Positions 43,421 to 53,431 of a stretch of DNA of 64,000 bases are shown here, piece after piece. The stretch spans positions 124,001 through 188,000 of the forward strand of contig NZ_JBNPXH010000004.1 in the NCBI RefSeq assembly GCF_050433395.1. The letters are read 5' to 3'. The notes under the pieces were generated by a model. The model did no database searches. It was not told the origin of the DNA and saw only the letters and a program-made list of their open reading frames with translations. The stretch is from Mobilitalea torta (GTDB taxonomy: Bacteria > Bacillota > Clostridia > Lachnospirales > Lachnospiraceae). The translations under genes and the position numbers were made by a program. The number at the start of each line of letters is the position of its first letter. The stretch's first letter is position 1.

Positions 43421-43452
43421 GCTCCAATCCATGCCCCCATAAAGGGTGCGAC
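43421..43452 (-). repeat. Degenerate leader-distal CRISPR repeat
   Basis: This repeat differs from the consensus at five of 32 positions, all in the left half; the right half CCCATAAAGGGTGCGAC is intact. Decay of the oldest repeat is usual and confirms the array polarity. Confidence 0.9.
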
Positions 43453-46400
43453 GCCAATACTTCGGCGATGGGCTCCAACAATCCGAATTTCAATCCACGC
43501 ACCCATAAAGGGTGCGACTAATGCGCACGTCTAAGGTAGTTAACTACATTATAATTTCAATCCACGCACCCATAAAGGGTGCGACTAATTGGGTGCTGAA
43601 AGGCCTGATGGCATCCATGTATTTCAATCCACGCACCCATAAAGGGTGCGACGATATCCGACACAAAGGGAAATCCATACATCATCATTTCAATCCACGC
43701 ACCCATAAAGGGTGCGACTTGTTTTGCATCTCTGTCCGCTTTGACCGTCCGATTTCAATCCACGCACCCATAAAGGGTGCGACTTAAATGCAACAATCCT
43801 GGTTGTCCTGTGCCGACGATTTCAATCCACGCACCCATAAAGGGTGCGACACCCTACTACCGGGCATAAGGTCGGCGACATTGTATTTCAATCCACGCAC
43901 CCATAAAGGGTGCGACCGGCGGTGGCCCCAGGCTTCACGGACAACGCTACGGATTTCAATCCACGCACCCATAAAGGGTGCGACAATGATCCGCATAGAG
44001 AGTATCGTGACTTATGCAAATTTCAATCCACGCACCCATAAAGGGTGCGACGGTAAAGAGTGGACGGAAATCAAAGCGGATATTGCGATTTCAATCCACG
44101 CACCCATAAAGGGTGCGACTCCGGTTCTGGCCGTATGAGATTCCTGGAGCAGATTTCAATCCACGCACCCATAAAGGGTGCGACTATATCAAAAGGTGAT
44201 CTAATCAATGCATTATCCATTTCAATCCACGCACCCATAAAGGGTGCGACTGGTATCGCTGAATTTAAAGCCGGCCAGTATTGCATTTCAATCCACGCAC
44301 CCATAAAGGGTGCGACTCAAGACGTACGTCAACGTCTTATTTTTATGCCCATTTCAATCCACGCACCCATAAAGGGTGCGACAGCGCCGTAAATGTAAGC
44401 GTTCACTTACAATACATATTTCAATCCACGCACCCATAAAGGGTGCGACTTAAAGAAGTGGCCCGTAAAAATGCGAAATCACAAATTTCAATCCACGCAC
44501 CCATAAAGGGTGCGACTGAGCAGTAATCCATTGCGATCCGCCCACGAAAGATTTCAATCCACGCACCCATAAAGGGTGCGACCCGCCATGCCATTTACAA
44601 CGGCCATAGCCTAAGTGTATTTCAATCCACGCACCCATAAAGGGTGCGACAATTATCCGGGAAGCGTCGTAATCCCTGGATGGTTATTTCAATCCACGCA
44701 CCCATAAAGGGTGCGACCGGCAAGGATGCATGGCGTGATTAGTTCTTCCGGATTTCAATCCACGCACCCATAAAGGGTGCGACTCAACGCTTTGATGATA
44801 AGTTAAGCGAGATATCGATTTCAATCCACGCACCCATAAAGGGTGCGACATGGAAAACTTATCAATCTATGAGCGATACCGTATTTCAATCCACGCACCC
44901 ATAAAGGGTGCGACTGCCATGACTGCCATGAGAGGCGGCACGGGTATCGATTTCAATCCACGCACCCATAAAGGGTGCGACTAGGATTGTATGAGGAGAT
45001 AAGCTTATGATAATAATTTCAATCCACGCACCCATAAAGGGTGCGACGTGCCATGACTGCCATGAGAGGCGGCACGGGTATCGATTTCAATCCACGCACC
45101 CATAAAGGGTGCGACAGCTTGTCGCGGATATGATGCGTCATACTACGGTCAATTTCAATCCACGCACCCATAAAGGGTGCGACTTGCACTTCTCCGATTC
45201 CTAAATCCGACGAAAATCATTTCAATCCACGCACCCATAAAGGGTGCGACTATCGTGCTCGTCTTTATATGCTTGATATAATTTATTTCAATCCACGCAC
45301 CCATAAAGGGTGCGACGGAAAACAGAATCGCAGACAGCGGTGATTGAACTTATTTCAATCCACGCACCCATAAAGGGTGCGACGAAATAATTGGTGTACA
45401 CGAAATTGTGCAGTCTATTTCAATCCACGCACCCATAAAGGGTGCGACGCCTTTATCCATCTCAGCCTTGACCGCCGTCCGATTTCAATCCACGCACCCA
45501 TAAAGGGTGCGACCAGCCTACCGCCTATGATGTGGATAAGGTTGTAATTTCAATCCACGCACCCATAAAGGGTGCGACCTACATTTACATTCAGTACAAA
45601 AGCTTCCAGATCGATTTCAATCCACGCACCCATAAAGGGTGCGACACCTTTATCGGTTAATTCAATTATTTCAATTCCAATTTCAATCCACGCACCCATA
45701 AAGGGTGCGACTTAGAAAAATTGGAGGGAATGATTATGATGGTTAATTTCAATCCACGCACCCATAAAGGGTGCGACTCTGCTCAAAGTGTTGGGGAGAA
45801 GAAAAACGGAATATTTCAATCCACGCACCCATAAAGGGTGCGACACCACTTTTGAAGAAAATCCAATTATGGTATCTATTTCAATCCACGCACCCATAAA
45901 GGGTGCGACATAAAGCCGGATATCATTTACATTGACATCCCTATTTCAATCCACGCACCCATAAAGGGTGCGACGATAAAGCCGGATATCATTTACATTG
46001 ACATCCCTATTTCAATCCACGCACCCATAAAGGGTGCGACGGATGCTTATACTTAATTTCCTGCCTCTGGATATATTTCAATCCACGCACCCATAAAGGG
46101 TGCGACAAGCTTTGTCCCCTGGTTTCTCCATTTATCTCGATTTCAATCCACGCACCCATAAAGGGTGCGACTTAAGTCCTTAACCCATCGCGGTGACTTC
46201 ACCGATTTCAATCCACGCACCCATAAAGGGTGCGACCTTCCCACAGTTCTCCGAGTTCTTCGCCGTATCCATTATTTCAATCCACGCACCCATAAAGGGT
46301 GCGACTGCTCTGACATTATCTAAATTCTCCGTGCCATACAATTTCAATCCACGCACCCATAAAGGGTGCGACAATCATCATGACGGATTTTTCTCCGTGC

Positions 46401-47707
46401 CCATAAGATTTCAATCCACGCACCCATAAAGGGTGCGACTAACTTTCTTTTGTATGAACTCTTTGTAGGCAATAATTTCAATCCACGCACCCATAAAGGG
46501 TGCGACCTCCCACGGGCGTAAGCCATCTGCTCCACCTTTTATTTCAATCCACGCACCCATAAAGGGTGCGACCCTCCTGCCGTATATTCCTCTCTGTCAT
46601 TTCCAATTTCAATCCACGCACCCATAAAGGGTGCGACAACTTAATTAATGACAGGAATCGATTGAGCGCAATTTCAATCCACGCACCCATAAAGGGTGCG
46701 ACCACATGGAGAGATGTAAAGGTTGTCAGATAATTAAAATTTCAATCCACGCACCCATAAAGGGTGCGACCCACATGCGCACCTGTCAAACAGGCCGGGA
46801 TGTCGATTTCAATCCACGCACCCATAAAGGGTGCGACCGAGTGAAGGATGTGGAGTAACGGCAGACCACTGCATTTCAATCCACGCACCCATAAAGGGTG
46901 CGACTTATTATATCACACTTGTTTGCGTTCGTAAACAAGATTTCAATCCACGCACCCATAAAGGGTGCGACTCGCCTTTTTCATAGACAAAGTAAATTTC
47001 ATAAAATCCATTTCAATCCACGCACCCATAAAGGGTGCGACATTATATCACACTTGTTTGCGTTCGTAAACAAGATTTCAATCCACGCACCCATAAAGGG
47101 TGCGACACAGAGATCCGGCGGACTACCTTGCATAAAAAAAAATTTCAATCCACGCACCCATAAAGGGTGCGACTGATACGTTTTTAAGGATAAATTACGC
47201 AGGAGAATTTCAATCCACGCACCCATAAAGGGTGCGACGATTTCAACATCCCATTCAGTGTCGCATCTACCGCAGATTTCAATCCACGCACCCATAAAGG
47301 GTGCGACTATTTTCGTTATATCGAAAACACCATACATTTACGAATTTCAATCCACGCACCCATAAAGGGTGCGACGGCATAAGCGCTTTCCATCAAATCT
47401 TTTTCAGTTATTTCAATCCACGCACCCATAAAGGGTGCGACAATAAAAGGGCACTCTTTCGAGTGCCTAATTTATATTTCAATCCACGCACCCATAAAGG
47501 GTGCGACCGTTAAGTCCTTAACCCATCGCGGTGACTTCACCGATTTCAATCCACGCACCCATAAAGGGTGCGACACATGCGCACCTGTCAAACAGGCCGG
47601 GATGTCGATTTCAATCCACGCACCCATAAAGGGTGCGACGTTGTAAATGATTATCCGTTTCCCGTCTTGCATATCATTTCAATCCACGCACCCATAAAGG
47701 GTGCGAC
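43421..47707 (-). CRISPR. Type I-C CRISPR array: 65 repeats, 64 spacers
   Basis: Counted by eye: 64 identical 32-base repeats plus one degenerate repeat at the left end. In plus orientation each begins ATTTCAATCCACG and ends AAAGGGTGCGAC; the stem is CGCACCC/GGGTGCG around ATAAA. The reverse complement begins GTCGC and ends GTGGATTGAAAT, the type I-C form. Spacers are 33-38 bases, mostly 33-36. The leader and cas2 lie on the right, so transcription runs leftward and the newest spacers are near 47675. Five near-duplicate spacer pairs occur (44915/45048, 45910/45975, 46172/47508, 46771/47575, 46905/47042). Apart from the terminal repeat I saw no repeat variation. Confidence 0.99.
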
Positions 47708-47859
47708 AGCTATATATTGTGCTATACATAGCAGCATATCACAAGAACTAGATTTTTATCTTCTCTTCCATTCTTGTAACATTAAAAAACAGAGTTCATT
47801 TTCCCCTTTTTGAGTGCGAAAGTCCCTGGTTTTACATGTGAGCTTAGGGTTCGCACTTG
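47708..47859 (-). promoter_or_regulatory. CRISPR leader
   Basis: The 152-base AT-rich stretch between cas2 and the first repeat should hold the array promoter and the integration signals. It contains the inverted repeat GTGCGAA (47814-47820) / TTCGCAC (47850-47856), and a TTTTAATG-type AT-rich core nearer the array. GTGCG also occurs in the repeat itself. No coding frame crosses it. Confidence 0.8.
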
Positions 47860-48150
47860 TCATATAATCATGGCCTCATCAACTTTATATGTCTCCTTGG
47901 CGCCGATATGCTGAACTTTCTTTTCATAATTATCACCTAATCTGTAGAATCGAAGACTATCTGTCTCCTTATCTATCACATCCAGCAATTGTTTTTTTAC
48001 CCTTAATAATTCAGCCTCCGTTAGCTTACATTCAAATACAGAATTCTGTACCCTTTGACCATGATTTACACATATCTTCGCCACTTTCCGTAATCTGCTC
48101 TGCCCCTTGAGTGAAGTTACGTTAATGTCATAAGTTATTAATATATACAT
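47860..48150 (-). CDS. cas2: CRISPR-associated endonuclease Cas2
   Basis: The 96-residue protein starts MYILITYDINVT, with the conserved Asp at the end of strand 1, and has RLRKVAKICVNHGQRVQNSVFEC, the typical Cas2 ferredoxin-like core. With Cas1 it forms the spacer integration complex. It is the last cas gene, eight bases after cas1 and directly before the leader. Confidence 0.98.
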   Translation of the reverse strand: MYILITYDINVTSLKGQSRLRKVAKICVNHGQRVQNSVFECKLTEAELLRVKKQLLDVIDKETDSLRFYRLGDNYEKKVQHIGAKETYKVDEAMII

Positions 48151-48158
48151 CGTTTCCT

Positions 48159-49190
48159 CTACTTCCAGAAAAATGGTGGGTATTGGTCTATATCGCCTCT
48201 AAGATATCTGGCCAGCAGCAATGCCTGTGAATAAGGAACCAATCCCCAAGACATTTTCTCACTTAAATATGGATGAGTTAATTCTTCCTGCTTATTCTTC
48301 TGCCATTCACTGATAAAACTTCTTCGTGCGGAATCCTTAATGTATACAGAATTATTGTCATTAATCTCAAAGTCATCTGCATGAAGCTGCTTTCGATTAA
48401 TGAGAGAAAGAACAAATCGGTCTGCTATCGGAGCTCTTAATTCTTCTATTAAGTCATTTGCCAGCGACGCTCTTCCGGGCCGGTCTTGATGCATGAATCC
48501 AACATAAGGATCCAGTCCAACTGTCTCCAATGCTGCAGCAATATCATTCGCCAACAGCGTATAAGCAAAGGATAACAAACTATTTACCCGATCTTCCGGA
48601 GGCCTCTTGCTTCTGTTATGAAAATAAAATTCCTCCTTTTGATTCAAAATCATATGATCAAAAACACCGAAATAGATCATTTGTGCCATGCCTTCAAAAC
48701 CACGCAATTGATCCAAATTCTCGCTTGCTTCTATTTCATGCATATAATTACTCAGCCTTTCAGAAGCACTTTCCATCTCTCCCACCGGCACTCTGAGCGG
48801 ATATTGCCTGATATAACGTTCTAACTGCCATTTTTCATTATACACCTTTCCGAGAATAAAATTACGGGCAATATTAAGGCTCTCTTCTTGATTATCAGCA
48901 ACACGGTATTGCTTTTTACGCAGTAACACATTCCCTCTTGTTTCACCAATTACTCTTGCACGAAACCGTCCTGTTGGAGTCAAAAAGCATATGGATATAT
49001 TCTTTTCCATACATTTTTCCATTAAGGCAGGGCTCATACCTATATTGGAAAAGCAAACAATCCCTTCCAGATTATGAAGCGGGTATCTGGCAAGAATAAC
49101 ATCTTCTTCCTTTACAGTAACGTTTTCTCCATTTAAGCCAATATATACCTCAGGTTTTGTAATGAACAGTACATTCAACAGTTGCCTCAT
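48159..49190 (-). CDS. cas1: CRISPR-associated endonuclease Cas1 (subtype I-C)
   Basis: The 343-residue integrase has the beta-sheet N-domain and a helical catalytic domain with the conserved metal-binding triad region: Glu in the segment near RGFEGMAQMIYFGVF, His in GFMHQDRPGRASLANDLIEE and the following Asp. Its ATG overlaps the cas4 stop by four bases. It inserts new spacers at the leader end together with Cas2 and Cas4. Confidence 0.98.
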   Translation of the reverse strand: MRQLLNVLFITKPEVYIGLNGENVTVKEEDVILARYPLHNLEGIVCFSNIGMSPALMEKCMEKNISICFLTPTGRFRARVIGETRGNVLLRKKQYRVADNQEESLNIARNFILGKVYNEKWQLERYIRQYPLRVPVGEMESASERLSNYMHEIEASENLDQLRGFEGMAQMIYFGVFDHMILNQKEEFYFHNRSKRPPEDRVNSLLSFAYTLLANDIAAALETVGLDPYVGFMHQDRPGRASLANDLIEELRAPIADRFVLSLINRKQLHADDFEINDNNSVYIKDSARRSFISEWQKNKQEELTHPYLSEKMSWGLVPYSQALLLARYLRGDIDQYPPFFWK

Positions 49191-49846
49191 TCTGATATCC
49201 TCCCCAGGATATATTGTTTGACATTCTTATTGCTATTGAGCTCCGGCAGACAAAGATCCTTTAGAGAGCAGGTTTTACACTTTTTACCCGTTCTAACTTT
49301 AGGTGTATAGCCGCGATCCATGTATGAATGCATCTCTTCCACCATTTCTTTAAGCTGTTGCCGGAGCACATCTGTAAAATGTACCTCTTCTCTCCTCCTC
49401 GTTTCAAAATAGAAAAGATATCCCATTTCGATTCGCATCGCCAGCATTTCTTCCAAACAATAAGCTTCGGCCAGCAGTTGAAGCTTATCCGAATTATCCT
49501 CCTTTGGTTTTCCCCGCTTATATTCGATTGGAGTAACAGAGTAGTATCCGTTATATTGCGGTAGAAGGACCCCTCCTTCGGTTTCCTTCAATTCCACAAC
49601 ATCACATTTACCTGTAATCCCCAAGGTTTGTGATTTGACCGGCAAGGCATGAACCGTTATCGTATTTTTTCTCCTCTCATAGAATTCCGGATTATCCGTC
49701 CTTTCATGCTTTAACTCCCCATCAACAGTGAAATAATTATCCTCCCACTGCTGTTCAACATGAATCAATGCCCACTGTCTCCTGCAAAACACAAAATGCT
49801 GGATTCCGGAAATCATGAGATAATCTTCTTCTTTATAATCCTTCAA
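49187..49846 (-). CDS. cas4: CRISPR-associated exonuclease Cas4
   Basis: The 219-residue RecB-type nuclease has the four iron-sulfur Cys: one in FVFCRRQWALIH near the N-terminus and three in KKCKTCSLKDLCLP at the C-terminus; nuclease residues include ITGKCDVVEL and PIEYKRGKPK (Asp and the E-x-K pair). In type I-C it trims prespacers and selects the PAM end, which bears on the spacer-end pattern seen in this array. It overlaps cas7 by 14 bases. Confidence 0.98.
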   Translation of the reverse strand: MKDYKEEDYLMISGIQHFVFCRRQWALIHVEQQWEDNYFTVDGELKHERTDNPEFYERRKNTITVHALPVKSQTLGITGKCDVVELKETEGGVLLPQYNGYYSVTPIEYKRGKPKEDNSDKLQLLAEAYCLEEMLAMRIEMGYLFYFETRRREEVHFTDVLRQQLKEMVEEMHSYMDRGYTPKVRTGKKCKTCSLKDLCLPELNSNKNVKQYILGRISE

Positions 49847-50702
49847 GTACCTCTACCTGCAGACCTTTTTCTTCCAACACAGCAAGCTTTTGCTTGTTTA
49901 AGCTGATAGAATAGTCTTCATATTTCGCTGGCCTGATGTTCTTATCCTTCACCTCAGTTTCAACCAATTCATGGACTTTAGCGCTGGATGCGACCCCTAA
50001 CTTTGACGGATGTTTAAACCAATAGAGCTGTTTCACTTCCATACTGCCCTCCGGTCTTGCGGCAGAAGAATCATTTACGAACAATGAGCACAGAGCATCC
50101 TTCACTATCTCTGCATCGGCAGCCGTAAAACCTGTTTTTTCTGCAAAATACGCATTGATGCTTCCCTTCACTTTATATACTCCAAACTCTACAAAGTGCT
50201 TCGTTCCCATTGTGTCGGAAGATCGTGTAGCGCCTTCCTTTGCTTTCATTCCATTCGTACTCCGGGTAATCTGCATACTCATAACGTCAACCGGACTCAG
50301 GCTTTTCGCCAGAGTAATCGAAACAGGTCCCCGAATACCGATGGAACGGCTTTGAAAGGTCATAACCTGACCAAAGCTGCGCACATCAATCCACTTCTCG
50401 CAGGATACCTGATACACCTTATCATCCGGATCTATCTTAGGCTGTTTAAATTCCGCTCCAAACCTCTCTTCCAGAGATTTCACGGCGTCATCAATCCTGT
50501 CATTTGCCTGCACGAAAATGGAATGTCCCTTATCCTGCATCCGGTTTCTGATTTTACGTTTGATACACACATCACTGATTTCACCATACCCGTCATAATC
50601 CGTTCTCGGCATGTTTTCATTCAGCGGATCACCATTGGGGTTCGCCCCATATACAGTGAAGAACATCACGAAATCAATCTTATTTTCCAACGCAGCCATC
50701 AT
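49833..50702 (-). CDS. cas7c: Type I-C Cascade backbone protein Cas7
   Basis: The 289-residue Csd2-type protein starts with FVMFFTVYGANPNGDPLNENMPRTD, the N-P-N-G-D-P motif typical of Csd2/Csh2, and has RSIGIRGPVSITLAKSLSPV and a KHFVEFGVYKVKGSIN segment. Several copies bind the crRNA spacer along Cascade. Its ATG overlaps the cas8c stop (ATGA). Confidence 0.97.
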   Translation of the reverse strand: MMAALENKIDFVMFFTVYGANPNGDPLNENMPRTDYDGYGEISDVCIKRKIRNRMQDKGHSIFVQANDRIDDAVKSLEERFGAEFKQPKIDPDDKVYQVSCEKWIDVRSFGQVMTFQSRSIGIRGPVSITLAKSLSPVDVMSMQITRSTNGMKAKEGATRSSDTMGTKHFVEFGVYKVKGSINAYFAEKTGFTAADAEIVKDALCSLFVNDSSAARPEGSMEVKQLYWFKHPSKLGVASSAKVHELVETEVKDKNIRPAKYEDYSISLNKQKLAVLEEKGLQVEVLEGL

Positions 50703-52666
50703 TTACTTCCTCCCTCTTCTTGATTCAGATCCTCATTATTTTGTTTACTCTCTTTTTTTGTATAGAAATCCTGTTTCTGAGCATAATAGCCAAACACAAA
50801 ATCTTCATCCAAAGGCCGGTTCTTTTCCGCCTCATAATTTTCCGATTCTCTGATTTTCTTCGTAACATCTGTTATTATACTGTCATAATACCTAACCGTG
50901 CCGTAGCTGATTTTAATCAACTTCTCCCTGTAGGGCTTCACTTTCTCCTCCAGAATCATAAGGGTTCTACCCGGCATCTTGGTATATACGCTCCAAAGCC
51001 GTTCTGCATTAGTCGTCCGCCTGTCCTTATTATCAACAGTCCTGCTATTTAAAACATCCTGTTCCATTTTCTCGTAGGTCGCCAGCAGCATACCGTACCA
51101 ATAGCTTCGATTCTGTTTACTTTCATCCAACATCTCACTCACCTCTTTCTTACCTTGATTATCGATCTGATATTTTTTAAAAATAGAGCAGCCCATGGCC
51201 AGTACGTAATTCCAGGTCTTATCATAGGAATTACGTCTGCATAGATTCTCCAGCATCCGATTCTTCAAGTCAAACGGAAATCTACGATGCTCTAAAATAC
51301 ATAGGAGCAGACGTTCCAGGGTCTTTGTCCTCAATTTGGAATTCTTACATTCCACATACCCCTTATCCGTTTCCTGTCCGAATATCGCGTCCGCATAACG
51401 GAAAAGAGAAGGTGTTTCCCTAATCAGCTTTTTTGTTGTGTTATTGAAGAATATCCAGCTCGCAGATTGATACCAATTATCTACCCTCTCGAACAACTGA
51501 GATTTAGGAAGTTCTCTGAAATACTTGACCGAAATCCGGCCATTAGAGATCTTATCCAAAATCATAACATAGAACTTACCCTCCGGCTCAATCTTGTTTT
51601 TCTTTCCTGTTATATAATCATTAACCACAACAGACATACTTCCGCCAAGGGTTTTAGGAGAAGCATATTCCTCTTCCTCCTCCGGGTCCTCATAAGGAGA
51701 AACCGGTTCCAACAGATTAACTCGTTCCTCATTGCCAATATCATCGGAGAACCAGTTGACGAGAATACAGCTTTCACCGATCTGCCTCTTGTTTTGTTCA
51801 TTTTCCATCAGATACTTCAGCATGAGATGTATTTTCTGCGATGCTTCATATCCGATATGGACAATCTCTTCTCCCGCATCGAATCTTCCATAGTAGGTTT
51901 CGTTATGGTTGCTGATGGAAACCAGCTTGGCATTACCCAGCAGACCGCGATGCCTGGATGCGCAGTAAGCCATTTCCCCAGATATATCACATCTTTCTTG
52001 AGGCTGTCCGGCATTTTTCTGCCGTATATAGCCGATATAATTTTGATGCAGCTCCCGATCTGTACTCACAGAAAGGTTCTCTTCCATCGATTCATCCGTT
52101 TCTATACGGAAAGTGACAAAGGTCTTATCCAGGTTAATTGTTTTTTCCGCCTTCTCACCTTTATTAATAATAATCGCATAATCCATGCCTATTTCATAAT
52201 CCGTACCCGCAAAAAGCGAATCAACACAGTCTCTGAATATGGTTCCCCTGCCTAGATACTCATTTAGTGCCCCCAGCAAACGGTTAGAGTGCCCTGCCTC
52301 AGTATAAGAAACCCAGTCTTCCCGGATGCTTTCATATTCCTGATGCTTCTCCGGGTCGAGCTCTTTTGACAGATAGGATAATTCATCACACAGCGGGTGA
52401 GGTGCTATTACTTTTCCTGCCCGTATAATGGAACTTTCTGTGATAGGGAAGATGATAATCTGATCCTTGGGCACCCATTCCGCTTTGATAAATTCTCCTC
52501 TTTCATTGAGCGTAACTTCTATTATATCATTGGTGCCGGCAGACTTCTTACTTGAATGGTATACCGGAAGTAATACGGTCTGCTGCTGAGACAGGTCTGT
52601 CCGATCTACCATATCATTGTCAACCGCATTACAATACGTTCTGTATAGTGCAGTCAAGACACTCAT
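50699..52666 (-). CDS. cas8c: Type I-C Cascade large subunit Cas8c
   Basis: The 655-residue Csd1 protein has the N-terminal MSVLTALYRTYCN and a central part with NWFSDDIGNEERVNLLEP and RISVKYFRELPKSQLFERVDNWY, as in other Csd1 proteins. It recognises the PAM and starts R-loop formation. In type I-C its 3' coding end can yield the small subunit Cas11c by internal translation; a candidate internal start was not confirmed here. It overlaps cas5c and cas7c by four bases each. Confidence 0.96.
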   Translation of the reverse strand: MSVLTALYRTYCNAVDNDMVDRTDLSQQQTVLLPVYHSSKKSAGTNDIIEVTLNERGEFIKAEWVPKDQIIIFPITESSIIRAGKVIAPHPLCDELSYLSKELDPEKHQEYESIREDWVSYTEAGHSNRLLGALNEYLGRGTIFRDCVDSLFAGTDYEIGMDYAIIINKGEKAEKTINLDKTFVTFRIETDESMEENLSVSTDRELHQNYIGYIRQKNAGQPQERCDISGEMAYCASRHRGLLGNAKLVSISNHNETYYGRFDAGEEIVHIGYEASQKIHLMLKYLMENEQNKRQIGESCILVNWFSDDIGNEERVNLLEPVSPYEDPEEEEEYASPKTLGGSMSVVVNDYITGKKNKIEPEGKFYVMILDKISNGRISVKYFRELPKSQLFERVDNWYQSASWIFFNNTTKKLIRETPSLFRYADAIFGQETDKGYVECKNSKLRTKTLERLLLCILEHRRFPFDLKNRMLENLCRRNSYDKTWNYVLAMGCSIFKKYQIDNQGKKEVSEMLDESKQNRSYWYGMLLATYEKMEQDVLNSRTVDNKDRRTTNAERLWSVYTKMPGRTLMILEEKVKPYREKLIKISYGTVRYYDSIITDVTKKIRESENYEAEKNRPLDEDFVFGYYAQKQDFYTKKESKQNNEDLNQEEGGSK

Positions 52667-53415
52667 TCTGTCTCCACCTCCTCAGTTAATGAACCGAATT
52701 CATCCTCCGCAAATATCATGTTTTTTCTTGTGAAAGGCTTAAAGTTATATTTTCTCAAAGTGTGATGAATCTGGCATTCTTCCGGCCTTGCAAAATCAAT
52801 TCTTCCATCCTTCATTCTTATGTCGGTAAAACCGGATATTAATTTATCAGGGTCGCCATATACTGTCTCATCCGGATAAAGAAAGGAATGAAACATAATC
52901 CCGAAGGAAAGCTTCTTTCCATCATAATAAGTGGGTGCTGCCTGAAATTGATCCTCCCTAATTCTCTCCGCGTATCCAACACATTCTCTGGTACCCAGAA
53001 ACAGATCTCTTCTTCCGCCTTTTGCTATTGATCTAAGAAGAATCTGTTCATGCTTTGTCTCATTCCTATCCTCCATTAATTCGGAACGGTTTTGATTCCA
53101 TTCAAAATGAAACTGAACAAGGTACTCCACATCACGAAGGTAGGTATAATAATTTAAATCATTGCCCCCATTTTTCAGCGGTGTCCGAATCCCCTTCGTC
53201 TCCGTCTGTATTTTTTTTACCACCTTCACCGAATCAATGTAATAAACCAGGGTAGGCTTCCAATACAGTTGCTCTGTGATACCTTTGAGAGCCTGATAGG
53301 TAGGAATCTGATAGGTATATTTCTCCCCTCCCCCTTTCGTTACCGGATCCGTGAAAAGGGCATATTCTCCGTACAGACGATAATAAAAGGGCCTTGACTT
53401 AAACTTTTCCTCCAT
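52663..53415 (-). CDS. cas5c: Type I-C Cas5 (crRNA-processing endonuclease)
   Basis: The start at 53415 (MEEKFKSRPFYYRLYGEYAL) has a GGAGG site five bases upstream; a longer TTG-started frame overlaps cas3 and lacks a site. In type I-C systems Cas5 replaces Cas6 and cuts the pre-crRNA in the repeat, giving an 11-nt 5' handle. Motifs include YALFTDPVTKGGGEKYTY and the GIMFHSFLYPDE region. At 250 residues its length is normal for Cas5d/Cas5c. It lies between cas3 and cas8c. Confidence 0.97.
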   Translation of the reverse strand: MEEKFKSRPFYYRLYGEYALFTDPVTKGGGEKYTYQIPTYQALKGITEQLYWKPTLVYYIDSVKVVKKIQTETKGIRTPLKNGGNDLNYYTYLRDVEYLVQFHFEWNQNRSELMEDRNETKHEQILLRSIAKGGRRDLFLGTRECVGYAERIREDQFQAAPTYYDGKKLSFGIMFHSFLYPDETVYGDPDKLISGFTDIRMKDGRIDFARPEECQIHHTLRKYNFKPFTRKNMIFAEDEFGSLTEEVETE

Positions 53416-53431
53416 AATAAATCCTCCTTCC

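Noticed and set aside
43719..45481. Spacers at 43719-43751 and 45449-45481 as a sixth duplicate pair
   Set aside because: They share only short pieces (GACCG and GTCCG at the same end); at most they come from related phages, not the same protospacer.
43300..47813. Many open frames of 60-116 codons across the CRISPR array on both strands, rich in HAPIKGAT, NPRTHKGCD or APFMGAWIEI
   Set aside because: They are translations of the 32-base repeat in its frames and have no ribosome sites or independent content.
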